Shown here in pieces: positions 1-10,735 of a DNA stretch of 64,000 bases (position 1 is the first letter of the stretch; every line of letters begins with the position of its first letter). The notes under the pieces are model-generated. The model was given only the letters and a program-made list of their open reading frames with translations, did not search any database and was not told the origin of the DNA. The position numbers and the translations under genes were made by a program. Origin of the DNA: Viola odorata (taxonomy: Eukaryota; Streptophyta; Magnoliopsida; Malpighiales; Violaceae); assembly GCA_963691705.1 (NCBI GenBank), contig OY829539.1, positions 19,018,407 through 19,082,406 on the forward strand, in the 5' to 3' direction.

Positions 1-138
1 GGGTAACCCTTCGAGTTATTCAATTCTGGCATTTTGGGAATGAGGAGCATATTTGTATTAATTTGGAGGGATACTTGGTTGCCTTAATTTCATACAGATG
101 GGTTTTCTAGACACTGTGCGTTTTCTTGGCCTAGCTAG
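1..138. other. Left flank of the nested stack
   Basis: This sequence lies outside the leftmost LTR. I see no open frame, repeat or recognisable motif in it. It is either host DNA or part of a still larger element that continues outside the window. Confidence 0.4.
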
Positions 139-577
139 TGTCACAGACTAATCCTTTGGAAGCCAAAGGGATTAAGTCCGTGCGGCATTCACGCACTCTC
201 TCTATGGAACCAGCCTTTCACACACACGTTAGACCTGCATCACTAGGGAACATAAGGTTAGAAACACAATAGGACCATTATAGTTTATCATAGTCATAAC
301 ATCGAGCAAACACATAGACAATAGGGTATATAATCATGAAAGACATCACTTCATTGAATAAGCATGATATTACAGACAAGGGCCAAAAAGGTCGCAGACT
401 AGGGGGGCGCCCGCACAAGGCCGACTCAAACACCCTTCCAATGAATAACCGAGCCCACGACACAAAGGGACTGATTACTCACTCCCCCAACCCGAATACA
501 AAGATTACCCGTAAGCTCTCGTTAAGGTTAAGCAGCCATCGGCGTGAACATGCCCTGGACGAGCTTAGACCTTAACA
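139..577 (-). repeat. 3' LTR of the outer chromovirus
   Basis: It matches 60192-60630 over its whole length without obvious indels, with about 93% identity by eye. The ends are TG...CA. On the minus strand it follows a purine-rich tract and so is the 3' LTR. Confidence 0.92.
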
Positions 578-592
578 CTCTCCCCCACTCAG
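578..592 (-). promoter_or_regulatory. Polypurine tract of the outer chromovirus
   Basis: Directly inside the left LTR the minus strand reads CTGAGTGGGGGAGAG. This purine-rich run touching the LTR is the expected plus-strand priming site and fixes the element's orientation. Confidence 0.75.
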
Positions 593-984
593 TTTGTCGA
601 CGCCCTCGTCGACCTATTTTTGAGGAATTCCTTAATCAATTCTTGTGCATCTGCCAAGTCCTCTGCGCTTTCCCTGCTGATTTCTTCATCGCCCAAGTCT
701 TTCCACTTGATGAAGAATTGTCGTTGTTGGATCTGTCTCTTCACATTTTGAATTTGCCTCCTGATTTTCACAGTGCGTTAGGCAAGGACAGCTTCAACTA
801 CCTTTACTAGTTGAGGTTGCACCTTGAAACAGACTTCAACTCTGACTGGCTGATTTCTACTTGCATCCTCCTCATCCGCGTGAAACGGTTTTAAGTGGCT
901 AACATGAAACACCGGGTGGCACTTCATCCAATCTGGTGGGACAATACGATATGAGACTCTGCCTATTTTCTCAACAATCGTCAC
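589..984 (-). pseudogene. Chromovirus integrase C-terminus and chromodomain
   Basis: The frame at 984-778 carries the integrase C-terminal signature of chromoviruses (G-x-V-x-YR-x-x-P, then HPVFHVSHLKP). The next frame (771-589) has a chromodomain-like segment containing FIKWKDL. In this family the chromodomain directs integration by binding histone marks. The two pieces are separated by a stop. The tail ends against the polypurine tract, so it is the natural 3' end of pol. The protein is not expressible as it stands. Confidence 0.75.
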
Positions 985-1017
985 ATGGCCCTCATATCGT
1001 CGTAGAATACGACGATC

Positions 1018-2019
1018 CTATCGTTGGAGTGCTCGAATCTGTTCTGGCATAAGTCTCACCATTACTTTATCGCCAGCTTGAAATTCAATGGCCCTCCTCC
1101 CTTTATCCGTCCATTGTTTTATTTGATAAGAAGCTCTCTCCAACAAGGCTTTGGCTATTTCAGCGTTCTGCTTCCATTCCTTAGCAAAGTTAAAGGCACT
1201 AGGACTCTTCCCCCAATACTCATTCACCGTGTGCGGAAACAAAGGTTGTTGGCCTGTAACTAGTTCAAAAGGGCTCTTGTTAGCCGCAAAACTTTTCAAG
1301 GAATTAAAGTAGAATTGTGCCACATCAAGGAGTTCGATCCAGTTCTTCTAATTAGCATGAACAAAATGCCTTAGATACTCTTCTAGAATAGCATTCATTC
1401 TCTTAGTTTGCCCATCGGTCTGAGGATGGAATCCTGAAGACATATTCAACCTAGAGCCAAGTAAGCTGAATAGTTCCTTCCAAAAAGTGCCAGTGAATCG
1501 AGGGTCTCTATCACTAATAATGCTTTCCGGGATGCTCCAATACTTCACAATATTTTTAAAGAACAATCGCGCCGTTTCTTCTGCAGTGCAACTTTTGGAC
1601 ACTGGAGCAAATGTCGCATACTTCGAGAATCGATCTACTACCACAAAGATTCCATAAAAATTCCCCACTTTTGGAAGGCAAGTAATGAATTTCATAGATA
1701 CACTCTCGCACGGCCGGTTGGGAACTGGCAATGGGTCAAGTAGACCTGCAGACTTCTGTCTATCTACTTTATCCGGTTGACAAATCAAGCAAGTCTTCGT
1801 AAATGTACGAACATCATCTCTCATTGCTGGCCAAAAGTATGCCTGCCTGATGAGCGCCAAGGTTCTACGCCAACCGCAGTGTCCTGCCCATAAGGTATCG
1901 TGACATTCACGAAGTAATTTCTTCCTTAAATCCCCTCCTTTTGGCACATAGACTAACTGTCCCTTCGTCATTAACAAGTCGTCCTCCACCCAAAACCTTC
2001 GAGTTTTACCTTCTTTCAC
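1018..2019 (-). pseudogene. Chromovirus integrase, zinc-binding and catalytic domains
   Basis: The 2019-1348 frame shows the integrase zinc finger (H...H, then CLICQ) followed by the DDE core: a D in VVVDRFSKY, a D in IISDRDPRF and the QTDGQT segment. The expected GQTER-type glutamate appears as GQTKR, so a catalytic Glu is probably replaced by Lys. The segment at 1323-1018 continues the core after a stop (plus 1348-1350). It would insert cDNA into the host genome, but is inactivated here by a stop and probable loss of the catalytic residue. Confidence 0.8.
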
Positions 2020-3300
2020 GTGTCAATAGCGCCTGTGCAATTGAATCAGACTTGATCTGCTCTCTAATTTCCCCTCTCAGCGGGGTACTGATTTTTCTTA
2101 TGCTAGCCTGAGCCATCATACTCATTGAAGCCAAGTCACTTCTTCGGCTTAACGCATCCGCAACTTGCTTGAACTTTCCAGCTTTGTGTTCAAAGTTCAC
2201 ATCGAACTCTGCTAAAATCTCCTGCCATCTAGCATCGGTTGGGTGAGAAAATGACTAGTCGCCATATTATCTATCTTCACCATGAATTTAGAACCCAATA
2301 GGTAATGACGCCATTTGGTGACACAACAAATAATGGCTAGAAGCTCCTTTTCTTGCACCGTGTATCTCCTTTCCGCATCATTCAGCTTCGTACTCTCAAA
2401 AGCTACGGGATGTTGGTTTTGGAGGAGCACCCCACCTAGCATAAAGTCAGACGCATCAGTTTGAACTTCATAAGGTTGTGTCGGGTCTGGGAGTGCCAAT
2501 ACAGGATCTTCTATCATAGCTCGTTTGATATTTCTGAATGCCTCTTCGCACTCCATAGACCACAACTAAGTCACTCCCTTTTTCAACAAGTTCTTAAGAG
2601 GGCAAATCCTTCTGGCATATCCCTTAATAAACCGTCGATAATAGTTAGCTAAACCTAAGAATGAACGCAGTTCTGTCAGCCCACTCAGAGGTTGCCATTC
2701 TTGAATCGCTTATACTTTACTCATATCCATGCGAATCTTACCACATTCGACGACATGGCCCAAGAAGTTAATCTTGGTTTGGGCAAAGGCACATTTGTCC
2801 CTTTTTACGTAAAGTTGGTTCACTTTGAGTTTGTCAAACACAAGTCTCAGGTTTTCCAAATACTCCTCCAAAGTGGTTGAATAAATCACAATGTCATCAA
2901 TATACACAACAACAAACTTATCAAGGTAATCTTGAAAAACCTGATTCATTAGAGTGCAGAAGATGGCAGGGGCGTTGGTCAACCCGAAGGGCATTACTAG
3001 AAATTCAAAGGAACCATATCTCGTAACACAAGTTGTCTTAGCTTCATCACCTTCAGCTATTCTAACTTGATAATACCCCGATCTCAAGTCTAACTTCGTG
3101 AAGAACTTCGCCCCGCTTAATTGATCAAACAGATCGGCTATCAAAGCAAGCGGATACCATTTCTTGACCGTCACCTTATTCAACGCTCGATAATCAACAC
3201 ATATGCGAAGACTTCCATCATGTTTCTTTTGGAAAAGCACTGGAGCTCCAAATGAGGCCTTTGCTGGTCTAATGAACCTAACATCTAACAATTCAGCCAA
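2006..3300 (-). pseudogene. Chromovirus reverse transcriptase and RNase H
   Basis: The 3300-2710 frame contains RT motifs in order: [31 protein letters not shown] and the catalytic YIDD. After a stop near 2710 comes the Ty3-type RNase H (2565-2212) with TDASDF and KELLAI, and then a post-RNase H linker (VADALSRR) in the 2200-2006 frame. At least two in-frame stops and a frame change separate these pieces. The order matches the Ty3/Gypsy pol layout and distinguishes this element from the Tat elements, which have two RNase H domains. Confidence 0.85.
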
Positions 3301-3972
3301 TTATTTCCGTAACTCGGCCAACTCAGGAGGGGTCATACGGTAGGCCGCCTTAGCAGGGGCTTTGGTGCTGAGGATTAATTCAATCTCATGATCAATATTT
3401 CTACGCGGAGGCAAGCTCTTGGGCAACCGATCAGGTATGACATCTGCGTATTCAACCAACAGTTGACTAACTATAGGTGGGCATTCCGCCAATACACTAT
3501 CGTCACTCCAGGAGGCCATAGCCAAGAAGGTTGCCTCTTTTCTCTTTAGGCCGCGTTTAAGCTGCATAGCCGAGAGTAGTCGTTTCTCTCTCGTAGGGCT
3601 TATCGTCACTGGGATTACCACATGTTCTTCACCCATCAATAAAAGGCAACGAGCTGATGGGACAGGAACAACTTTAGCCAAAATAAGGAAGTCCAAGCTT
3701 AAGACCACATCAAAATCGTCGATAACGGCCACTACAAAGTCTGATTTACCTTTCCAAGAGCTCATCTGTATGTCAACGTTTGTTGCACTTCCCTCCGTTT
3801 CCCTTGCCTCCGAATTCAAAGCCTTCAGTTTTCCCCCATCCGGGACAACCGTCACTCCAAGTTTTCTTGCAAAGGAGTCCGACAAGAAGCTATCATTGGC
3901 ACCTCTGTCAATGAGGGCATTCATGGAATAACATCCTATTTGGACTGTCGCATACATTAAGCCCTTCGCCAT
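3301..3972 (-). pseudogene. Chromovirus aspartic protease
   Basis: Near the start of this frame is ALIDRGANDSFLS, the position of the retropepsin D-S/T-G-A motif. Here it reads D-R-G-A, a change next to the catalytic Asp. The flap and C-terminal hydrophobic segment (VVLSLDFL) follow. The frame runs directly into RT except for one stop codon at 3301-3303. A functional protease is unlikely. Confidence 0.7.
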
Positions 3973-4100
3973 CTCCTATGTGGCCAACTATTTCTTCAAG
4001 GCCGATAAAAAACTCCTCTCTGAAGGGTTTTCACCCTGGGTCAATGCCAACACCTTCTCCGGTTCAGGGTTCATAGATCCTCGAACTGCCTGCAGCGCAC

Positions 4101-4801
4101 TTAAGGCAACTTTTGTAGGGCATTTGGCAGCTTTGTGAGGACCTTCACAGATAAAGCATGCAATAGGTCATGGGACTCTATTGCCGAACCTGTTAGAGCC
4201 TTGGAAGTTTGTCGAGTTCCTAGATGGGAACTGATTCTCGCTAGTTCTAGTACTATTCCTAATAAACTTATTCGGCTTAGCATCTAATCCATTAGACCCT
4301 CCAAATTTCCGTTTCGTCCCAACATCCAATTTATCTTCTACTCTCTCCGCTATTGTGATTGCGTCATTCAGGGTCTTAAGATTCTGCCGACGGACTTTAT
4401 TCCTGGGGTAAGGCTTCAACCCCTAAGTAAAATTGAACAATCTATCGGCCTCCGACATCTCCTTAATATCGAGCATAAGCGTAAAGTATTTGTTCACATA
4501 TTCTCTCTTAGAAATTATTTGCACAAGTTCACACAAGCTCACACGAGCAGCATATTCCACATCCTCTGGACAAAATGATTTCCTCAACTCCGCTTTAAAC
4601 TCTTCCCACGTGACAATGCTATTAGCGCAAGTCCCCACTCCATTATAAGGTTTTGGTTGAAAACTTTTACACTTGTTTAGTTCAGCCATCCCCATTCTCG
4701 AAGGGCCATGAAAATTCCTTTGCTCAATTTTGGTGAGTTTGCCCTGTATCTCAATCAGGGAGGCATCCAACAGTCCCACCTTCTTGTTGGTCTCGCGAAA
4801 C
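4101..4801 (-). pseudogene. Chromovirus gag, capsid and nucleocapsid part
   Basis: The 4779-4423 frame resembles the capsid region of retrotransposon gag (a WEEFKAELRKSFCP-type segment followed by the YVNKYFTLM region). The following frame leads to a CCHC zinc knuckle at 4158-4120 (C-x2-C-x4-H-x4-C, visible as CFICEGPHKAAKC). Capsid and knuckle lie in frames separated by stops. The N-terminal part of the same gag is 54.9 kb away at 59700-60159; once the inserted solo LTR and one copy of its 5-bp duplication are discounted, the reading frame is continuous across the break. Confidence 0.8.
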
Positions 4802-4806
4802 GTATC
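4802..4806. repeat. Target site duplication of the solo LTR (left copy)
   Basis: GTATC here is repeated exactly at 59695-59699, on the far side of the solo LTR. This identifies 4807-59694 as one insertion event into the chromovirus gag. Confidence 0.9.
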
Positions 4807-5550
4807 TGTCGCACTCTATTTTTGGAATTTATTGCGCGACGGGGGTTTGGGACGAGATGTGAGACGAAATCGGACTCATCTGACATAATGCAAAGAAGTC
4901 GCAACCCTATTTTTGTTTCTAGGTTTAGGGAACCTAAAGTCATGGCATAAAAAATAAAAAGCTAAGGCAAAATGGGTCTGAACCCGAGAACAGTGGTTCG
5001 GGGTCGTATTCTGGACTCGAGAAGGTGTTAGGCACCCGAGTCACATCTTAAAAAGGTTACCGGAGAAAGGTGTTTAATCATGTTTGAAAAATAAAAAGTC
5101 CTAATTTAGTGATCATGCCCAACAGATTAACAATTCTAAATATTCATGCATACGATTATATATGCAAAAAAAGCGTGAAATAAATAAAAGTATAAGAAAT
5201 GTTTACTTGTGAAGAGTATGGGCGGCTTTATCCTTTTGAGATTATTGATACGAGGAAAGGATAACGTTGAATGATTAAATATTTGACAATTGTTGTTCGC
5301 GAGCGAATAAGATTAATTTCGATGAACAGAAAAATTATCTAAACATGCAAAGCGTGCAAAAATAAACAAGCATACAAGTATTCGAGAAATAAATAAACAG
5401 TACGAGTGTAGAAATAAATAAACAGTACAAGTGCGAAAAATAAATAAACATTACAGATGCACGAAGAATAAATACGGGGGGCCGAAAATGGGCCCAGACC
5501 AGCTGGGCCCTCAGTTGGGGCCCAGACAGCCCAGCCCAGCTGATGGGCTG
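4807..5550 (-). repeat. Solo LTR of an Ogre-like family, left part
   Basis: The piece starts TGTCGC and resembles the first part of the Ogre-like LTR at 5551: the shared stretches include TTTGTTTCTAGGTTTAGGG-like and GGTGTTAGGCACCCGAGT segments. It ends at 5550, where the Ogre-like element has inserted, and resumes at 58285. Together the two parts make an LTR of about 2.15 kb with TG...CA ends. No internal region belongs to it, so it is a solo LTR left by LTR-LTR recombination. Confidence 0.85.
5546..5550. repeat. Target site duplication of the Ogre-like element (left copy)
   Basis: GGCTG is repeated exactly at 58285-58289, directly after the right LTR. Confidence 0.9.
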
Positions 5551-6736
5551 TGTCACGCCCCCGAAAATAATAAAAAAATTAATTCGCGAGTGTGCAATGA
5601 ACTTAAGACCTTCAGATGCTCGGCGTAAACAGACGCCTCATAACATGCAATGAAGTCGCCACCCTAATTTTGTTGCTAGGTTTAGGGAACCTTAATCGTC
5701 ATGGCATAAAAAATAAAATAAATAAAAAACTAAAGGCACAAAAAGGGGGTCTAAACCCCAGACAAAGGTTTGGGGTCGTATTATGGTCTCGGGAAGGTGT
5801 TAGGCACCCGAGTCATATCCGAAAATGGTTACCGGTTGATGAGAGAGGTGTTTAAAAGGTGTTTGATAAAATGCGTTTTGAAAGGGGGTCCTCAGAGGAA
5901 TCGTCACTTTAGTCTTTTCCACAATCGGGACCGTTCAGGAATAATTGATCGTTGGACCGATCGTTTATCCCTGACCGTAGCGTGATGGGACTGAATTTTC
6001 CGTAAGACTGAATGAGCGCCCTCTATTTCATCATCGGACTTATGCATGATTAAATTAATTACTACGTGATTCTATCATGGATAGCTTAACAGAGTACAAA
6101 TTAGATGAGAGGTTTTGAAATGATAAACTGATGTGGGATCGAAGCCACCACGTACATGCAGTCAATACAAGCAAAAGGTTAAAATCAAATGAACATAGCA
6201 TTTTTAAGCAAGCCTTTATACACGTTGTTCATGTGGGTTGATTTTAAATCCTAGCAACTCTATATATCATGCGTACGATTGATATTTACGGAAAGCCTTG
6301 AAAAAATAAAAGGGAACGTAAGGCGTACTTTCGAGCGAAGCTTTGAATTTAAAACCTACAAAATGAGAGTGTTAGTGATAGCTCGAAAAATAAATAAGCA
6401 ATTTACGAATGCGAGAATTTAAATAATGACTTGATGTGTACAAAAATTTAAATGCTGATTTGACGTATGCGAGAAATGATGATTTAACGCATACAAAAAT
6501 TAAATGATGACTTGATAAGTGCAGAAAATTTAAATGCTGATTTGCCAAGTGTGAGATTTTAAATGATGACTTAATGCATATGAGAATTTAAATGTTGTTT
6601 TGATGTGTGCGAAAATAAAATGATGACTTGATAAAGTGCGGAATTTAGATGATGACGGTTGATAAGTGCGAAAATTAAATGATGACAGTTGACAAGTGTG
6701 AGAATTTAAATGCTGATTTAACAAAAAAATTGAGTG

Positions 6737-6968
6737 ATGATTTGACGAAAAATTAAAGATTTGATATTTGCAGAAATTAAGCAGTTGACGATTTGCAGAA
6801 AATAAAACAGTTGATATTGAAGAAATTTAAACAAGTGATATTGCAGAAATTTAAACAAGTTTATATTGCAGAAAATAAAGAGGTTGATATTTGCAGAAAA
6901 TAAACAGTTTGATATTTGCAGAAAATAAACAGTTGATATTTGCAGAAAATAAACAGTTGATATTTGCG
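6737..6968. repeat. Short subrepeats inside the Ogre-like LTR
   Basis: Variants of a unit of about 25 bp containing TTGATATTTGCAGAAA and AATAAACAG are repeated about eight times. The same array, with slightly different copy arrangement, is in the right LTR (about 56440-56635). Such arrays expand and contract by slippage, which partly explains the length difference of the LTRs. Confidence 0.7.
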
Positions 6969-7774
6969 ACCAACCATATAGGCGGTAAATTGAATTTAAA
7001 TTGCCGAAAGTAAATTGCAAAAATTAAAGTGCGAAGAATTTAAATAGTTGATAGGTACAAAAAATTAAAGTGTTAGTACGAAAAATAATCATACGAAGCA
7101 TACGAATATTTTTACGAAAATGCGATCCGAGATCTCGGAAAAATGAAGATGGGCTGGGCCCATTTAAAAAAAAGCCAAAGGAAATGGGCCAGGAATAGTT
7201 CCTGGCCCAAGAATATGAAAGAATGGTGATAGGGCAAGCCCATCACCTATCTTCCTTCTTCCGCGTGGGCCAAGCCCACGCATGACACTATTCACCTTCT
7301 TCAAGCCTTGGTCGCCGGCGCTACTGCCGGCGGCCAAGCTCCGGCCACCTTTGGCCGAAACGAAAAACCTTCATACCGAGATGCTTGTCTCCTCGACGGC
7401 TTCCCGACCGTATGAACCTCGAATTTTATTTTAAACCGTACCGAGTTTAATTTCGAAAAAATGACGAAACTGTTAATTACCGAAAACTAATTAATTCACA
7501 TGATTTAGCTAACGATTAATCAAATTAAAAAGCATGTATTTAATCTACAGCATGCATACGAATTAATGGCATAAAAACTAGCAATTTAAACAATGCTAAA
7601 CGAATTAAAGAAATAAAAATGCATAAAAATAAAGAAAAGAAAAGTTTGAAGAAGCTTACTTCCAAGCTTGAACTGTGACGATCGATGCTCTACATGAGCT
7701 ATCAATCAATGAGGGAGAAGAAGCAAGGCTGCTTGAGTGATTTTGGTGTCGTTTGAACGTTGAGGGGAGCTTCG

Positions 7775-7782
7775 TATTTATA
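7775..7782 (-). promoter_or_regulatory. TATA box of the Ogre-like LTR (left copy)
   Basis: The minus strand reads TATAAATA in a GC-richer context (CCTATAAATACGAAG). The same motif is at 57422-57429 in the right LTR, where it would drive the genomic RNA. Confidence 0.65.
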
Positions 7783-8724
7783 GGGCAAGGATCACGTGGG
7801 TGAAGGACGCGGCGGCGTGCGTGGTTGGGCCGGACGTCGAGGTGGCGGAGCTAGGAGTCGTGAGGTGGCGAGGCTAGGGTTGCGTGATGATGGTTGACGG
7901 GACAGGAAGCGACGGGAGCAAGCAGCTTGGTGGCTTGCTCCGTTGCTCCGTCACTTCCACGGTGCATGTGCACCATGCACCATAAATTGTCAACCGTTGA
8001 TCTGGTTGACTTTCCTTGGTTGACCAGATCAACGGTCATGATTAAATGGCCCTTTAAGTCTATTTAAATGGCCTCGAGCTAATTTCGCGAACGAACATTC
8101 TGAATTTTCGAGCCGAAAGTGCTAGCGTGTAGAGAAAAATACGTCGAGTTTAACCGTCTACAACAAATGATGAGAATTTTTCATTTAACGTGTTTATTTT
8201 CTCATTCGAAAACATGAAATGTTCGGTCAAAAATAAATGACGTTATCACGAAAATTACGCCAAACGCTGTTGGTCGGTGTGAACGAAAAAAAAGAGTAGG
8301 AACTAGTTGATGGAAAACATTCTGAGTTCGAGCTATTGTCCGAGCGAACTTACTCGGGTCCAATAAAAGCCTGAACAAAAATAATAATAAAAAATAAAAA
8401 TGCTAAAAAAAATGTGAAAAATACTAAAAATCCTAAATTTCGTGTGATGACCTAAAACTAAGAAATAACTAGCAAACGACTAACGGATAATTAAAAATGT
8501 GATTTTTAAGGCTAAAAATATTAATGATAATAATAACGAAAATACGTGACTAAAAATTAAAAATGCAATTTCGAACGCTGACGATGATAATGACGATGAT
8601 AGAAATGCAATGAGAATTGAAAAATGCTAATGACGGTAAATTAATTAAAAATGACAGTCAATTAAATAAAATGACAGAAATGCTAAATTTAATCAAAAAT
8701 TGCGTCAAAATTCGGGTATCAACA

Positions 8725-8739
8725 GTTGCCCCCTCTTTA
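8725..8739 (-). promoter_or_regulatory. Polypurine tract of the Ogre-like element
   Basis: On the minus strand TAAAGAGGGGGCAAC abuts the 3' LTR start. Together with the primer binding site at 55193-55210 this sets the element's direction. Confidence 0.8.
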
Positions 8740-8835
8740 CTGTCTTATCGAAGTATTTGATAAGCAGTAAAGACGGTTGCCCCCACATATCCAAATTTTG
8801 GCGACACAGCAGGTCTTACCTTAATCTCACCATGA

Positions 8836-9815
8836 TGATGTCACTCTAGGAGGAGGTAAGTTTGTTGACGTCACTCTAGGAGGAGGTAAGTTCGTTGATG
8901 TCACTCTGGGAGGAGGTATAATTTGATGATGTCACTCTAGGAGGAGATATTGTCGTAGATGTCACTCTGGGAGGAGATATTGTCGTAGATGTCACTCTGG
9001 GAGGAGGTATATCGTAGATGTCACTCTGGGGGGAGAAAGGTTTTGATCGGATGTCCTAAAAGGTACAAACTTAGATCTATTCAGATATCGAGAGAAACAT
9101 AAGTGGCAAAAAATGTAAATGACGACTACTTTGACGGGAATGGAAGGTAATTTTACGAAAATATAAATGATGGCTCCACTGGGGGGATAAGCATTTGACA
9201 TGTAACAGATGTTGCTTGGGGAGGATAATGCGAGATCCGTAGAAATACGAGTGATTTGTCCTAATGATGTCACTCTAGGAGGAGGAAATGCAAATGATGT
9301 CACTCTAGGAGGAGGAAATATAATTATGCAGAAATGTAGAATTATGTAAATGATGTCACTCTAGGAGGAGGAAAATGCATGTTGTCACTCTAGGAGGAGA
9401 AAATATAAAGTTGTCATTCTAGGAGGAGGAAATATAAAGCTGTCACTCTAGGAGGAGGAAATATAAAGCTGTCACTCTAGGAGGAGGTAGTAATTATGCA
9501 GAAATGTAGAATTATGTAAATAATGTCACTCTGGGAGGAGGAAAATGCATGCTGTCACTCTAGGAGGAGGAAATACGTGCTGTCACTCTAGGAGGAGGAA
9601 ATATAAAGCTGTCACTCTAGGAGGAGGAAATATGAAAAATGCGGAAATTTAAATGACGTTAATCCCGTGGGAGAAGACGCGAGGTGCAGAAATAAACTAA
9701 TCGTCACTTTAGGAGGACGAAATGTAGATGCTATCACTCTAGGAGGAGAGAATGTATGATGTCACTCTAGGAGGAGAAAAATACAAATGATCACTCTGGG
9801 AGGAGAGAAATGCTT
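8836..9815. repeat. Degenerate tandem repeat with GTCACTCTAGGAGGAGG core
   Basis: The core GTCACTCTAGGAGGAGG (variants CTGGGAGGAGG) is repeated more than twenty times with spacers of variable length (about 10-50 bp, often ATGAT before and AAATATAAA after). It lies in the untranslated tail between integrase and the 3' LTR of the Ogre-like element. On the minus (transcript) strand it is pyrimidine-rich (CCTCCTCCTAGAGTGAC). No open frame runs through it. Confidence 0.85.
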
Positions 9816-10300
9816 TTGTTACCAGCGGCCTTAATACGAACCTAGAATGCATCTGCATCCTGTTCAGGAGGTAACGACCCTAAGGACAAGACTTTCCCAT
9901 GATTTGCAGCCGTAAGCAATCCTCACTTGATATTAGTGTTTGCACTCATGCTCTGAAACAAGGTTAAGTGTTTTACGCTCATAAAGATGCAACTAACATG
10001 ATACATAATTTTCAATTCGCAATGTCAATCCGAGTGAATAGACTTCAAATGAAGATGCACATGCATGGGCATTCTAATAATCGACAGGACTTTCATGGAA
10101 AATAATGAAAGGACATGAAATGTCCGGAAAGAAGCTTGTTTTGGTAAAGATGTGTTTTTCTAATGAGTTTGAAGGTTTTTGATGAGTGACACTTGTTGAT
10201 TGGCCCTGATGAGGGCCAGGTGCGCGAGTTCTTTCGCTTTTTGCTGGGGATGTTTTCTTGACAGAGTGCATGAGCTCTTGGATCCTCGCTAGGAATGTCA
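9816..10300. other. Noncoding tail of the Ogre-like element
   Basis: I see no gene, long repeat or clear motif in this stretch. A short open frame on the minus strand has no recognisable domain. Confidence 0.5.
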
Positions 10301-10304
10301 TTTT

Positions 10305-10565
10305 CCGGTCGGCCAGGGGCCCTTTTCTCGAGTCTTTACTGGAGGATGTTTCCTTCGAGATTCCTTGAGTTGGCTCTAGGCCCTTTTTCTTCTCGAGTCC
10401 TCACTAGGGAGTGTTTTCGCTGTTCTTTTCGCGATTTACTACTTGAGTCGGCCTGGGGCCCCTTTTCTTCTCGAGTTTTCACTAGGGATGCTTTCTTTGA
10501 GATTTCTTGAGTTGGCCCTGGGCCTTTTTTTCGAGTCTTCACTAGGGAATGTTTTCTTCGAGATT
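10305..10565. repeat. Imperfect tandem repeat, unit about 80 bp
   Basis: Three to four copies contain CTTCTCGAGTCTTCACTAGG, TTTCTTCGAGATT and CTTGAGTTGGCCCTGGGCC segments. Copy boundaries are blurred by indels. This is part of the untranslated tail. Confidence 0.7.
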
Positions 10566-10645
10566 TCTTGAGTTTAGTTGTCCCCAGACTGTGCTTGCTT
10601 CGGTTTTTCGAGTGTTTGTATTCTTTCGAATGTCTCTCAGCATTT

Positions 10646-10735
10646 CTCCCTTTTTTCCCTTTTTTTTCTTTTTTCTTTTCCTTTTTTTTCTTTTTTTTTC
10701 TTTTTTCCTTTTCTTTTTTTTTCTTTTCTTTTTGA
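10646..10735. repeat. Pyrimidine-rich low-complexity tract
   Basis: The tract consists almost only of C and T (CTTTTTTTTCTTTT runs). It creates long phenylalanine/lysine-rich open frames on both strands that are not genes. Confidence 0.85.

Larger units (their letters stand above)
5551..8724 (-). repeat. 3' LTR of the Ogre-like element
   Basis: It is the partner of 55214-58284. On the minus strand it starts TGTTGATACCC and ends GGGCGTGACA. It contains a run of short AT-rich subrepeats (about 6400-6970) and a TATA box. Several small open frames inside it recur in the other copy but have no coding character. Confidence 0.92.

Noticed and set aside
278..575. Small frames in the chromovirus LTRs (also 60331-60628)
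   Set aside because: They are chance frames duplicated with the LTR.
5616..5985. Open frames repeated at 5616-5985 and 55279-55518
   Set aside because: They lie in the Ogre-like LTRs; recurrence reflects the LTR pair, and they show no domain.
8836..9815. CRISPR-like array
   Set aside because: Spacers are related AT-rich filler of variable length, the repeat is degenerate and the genome is a plant.
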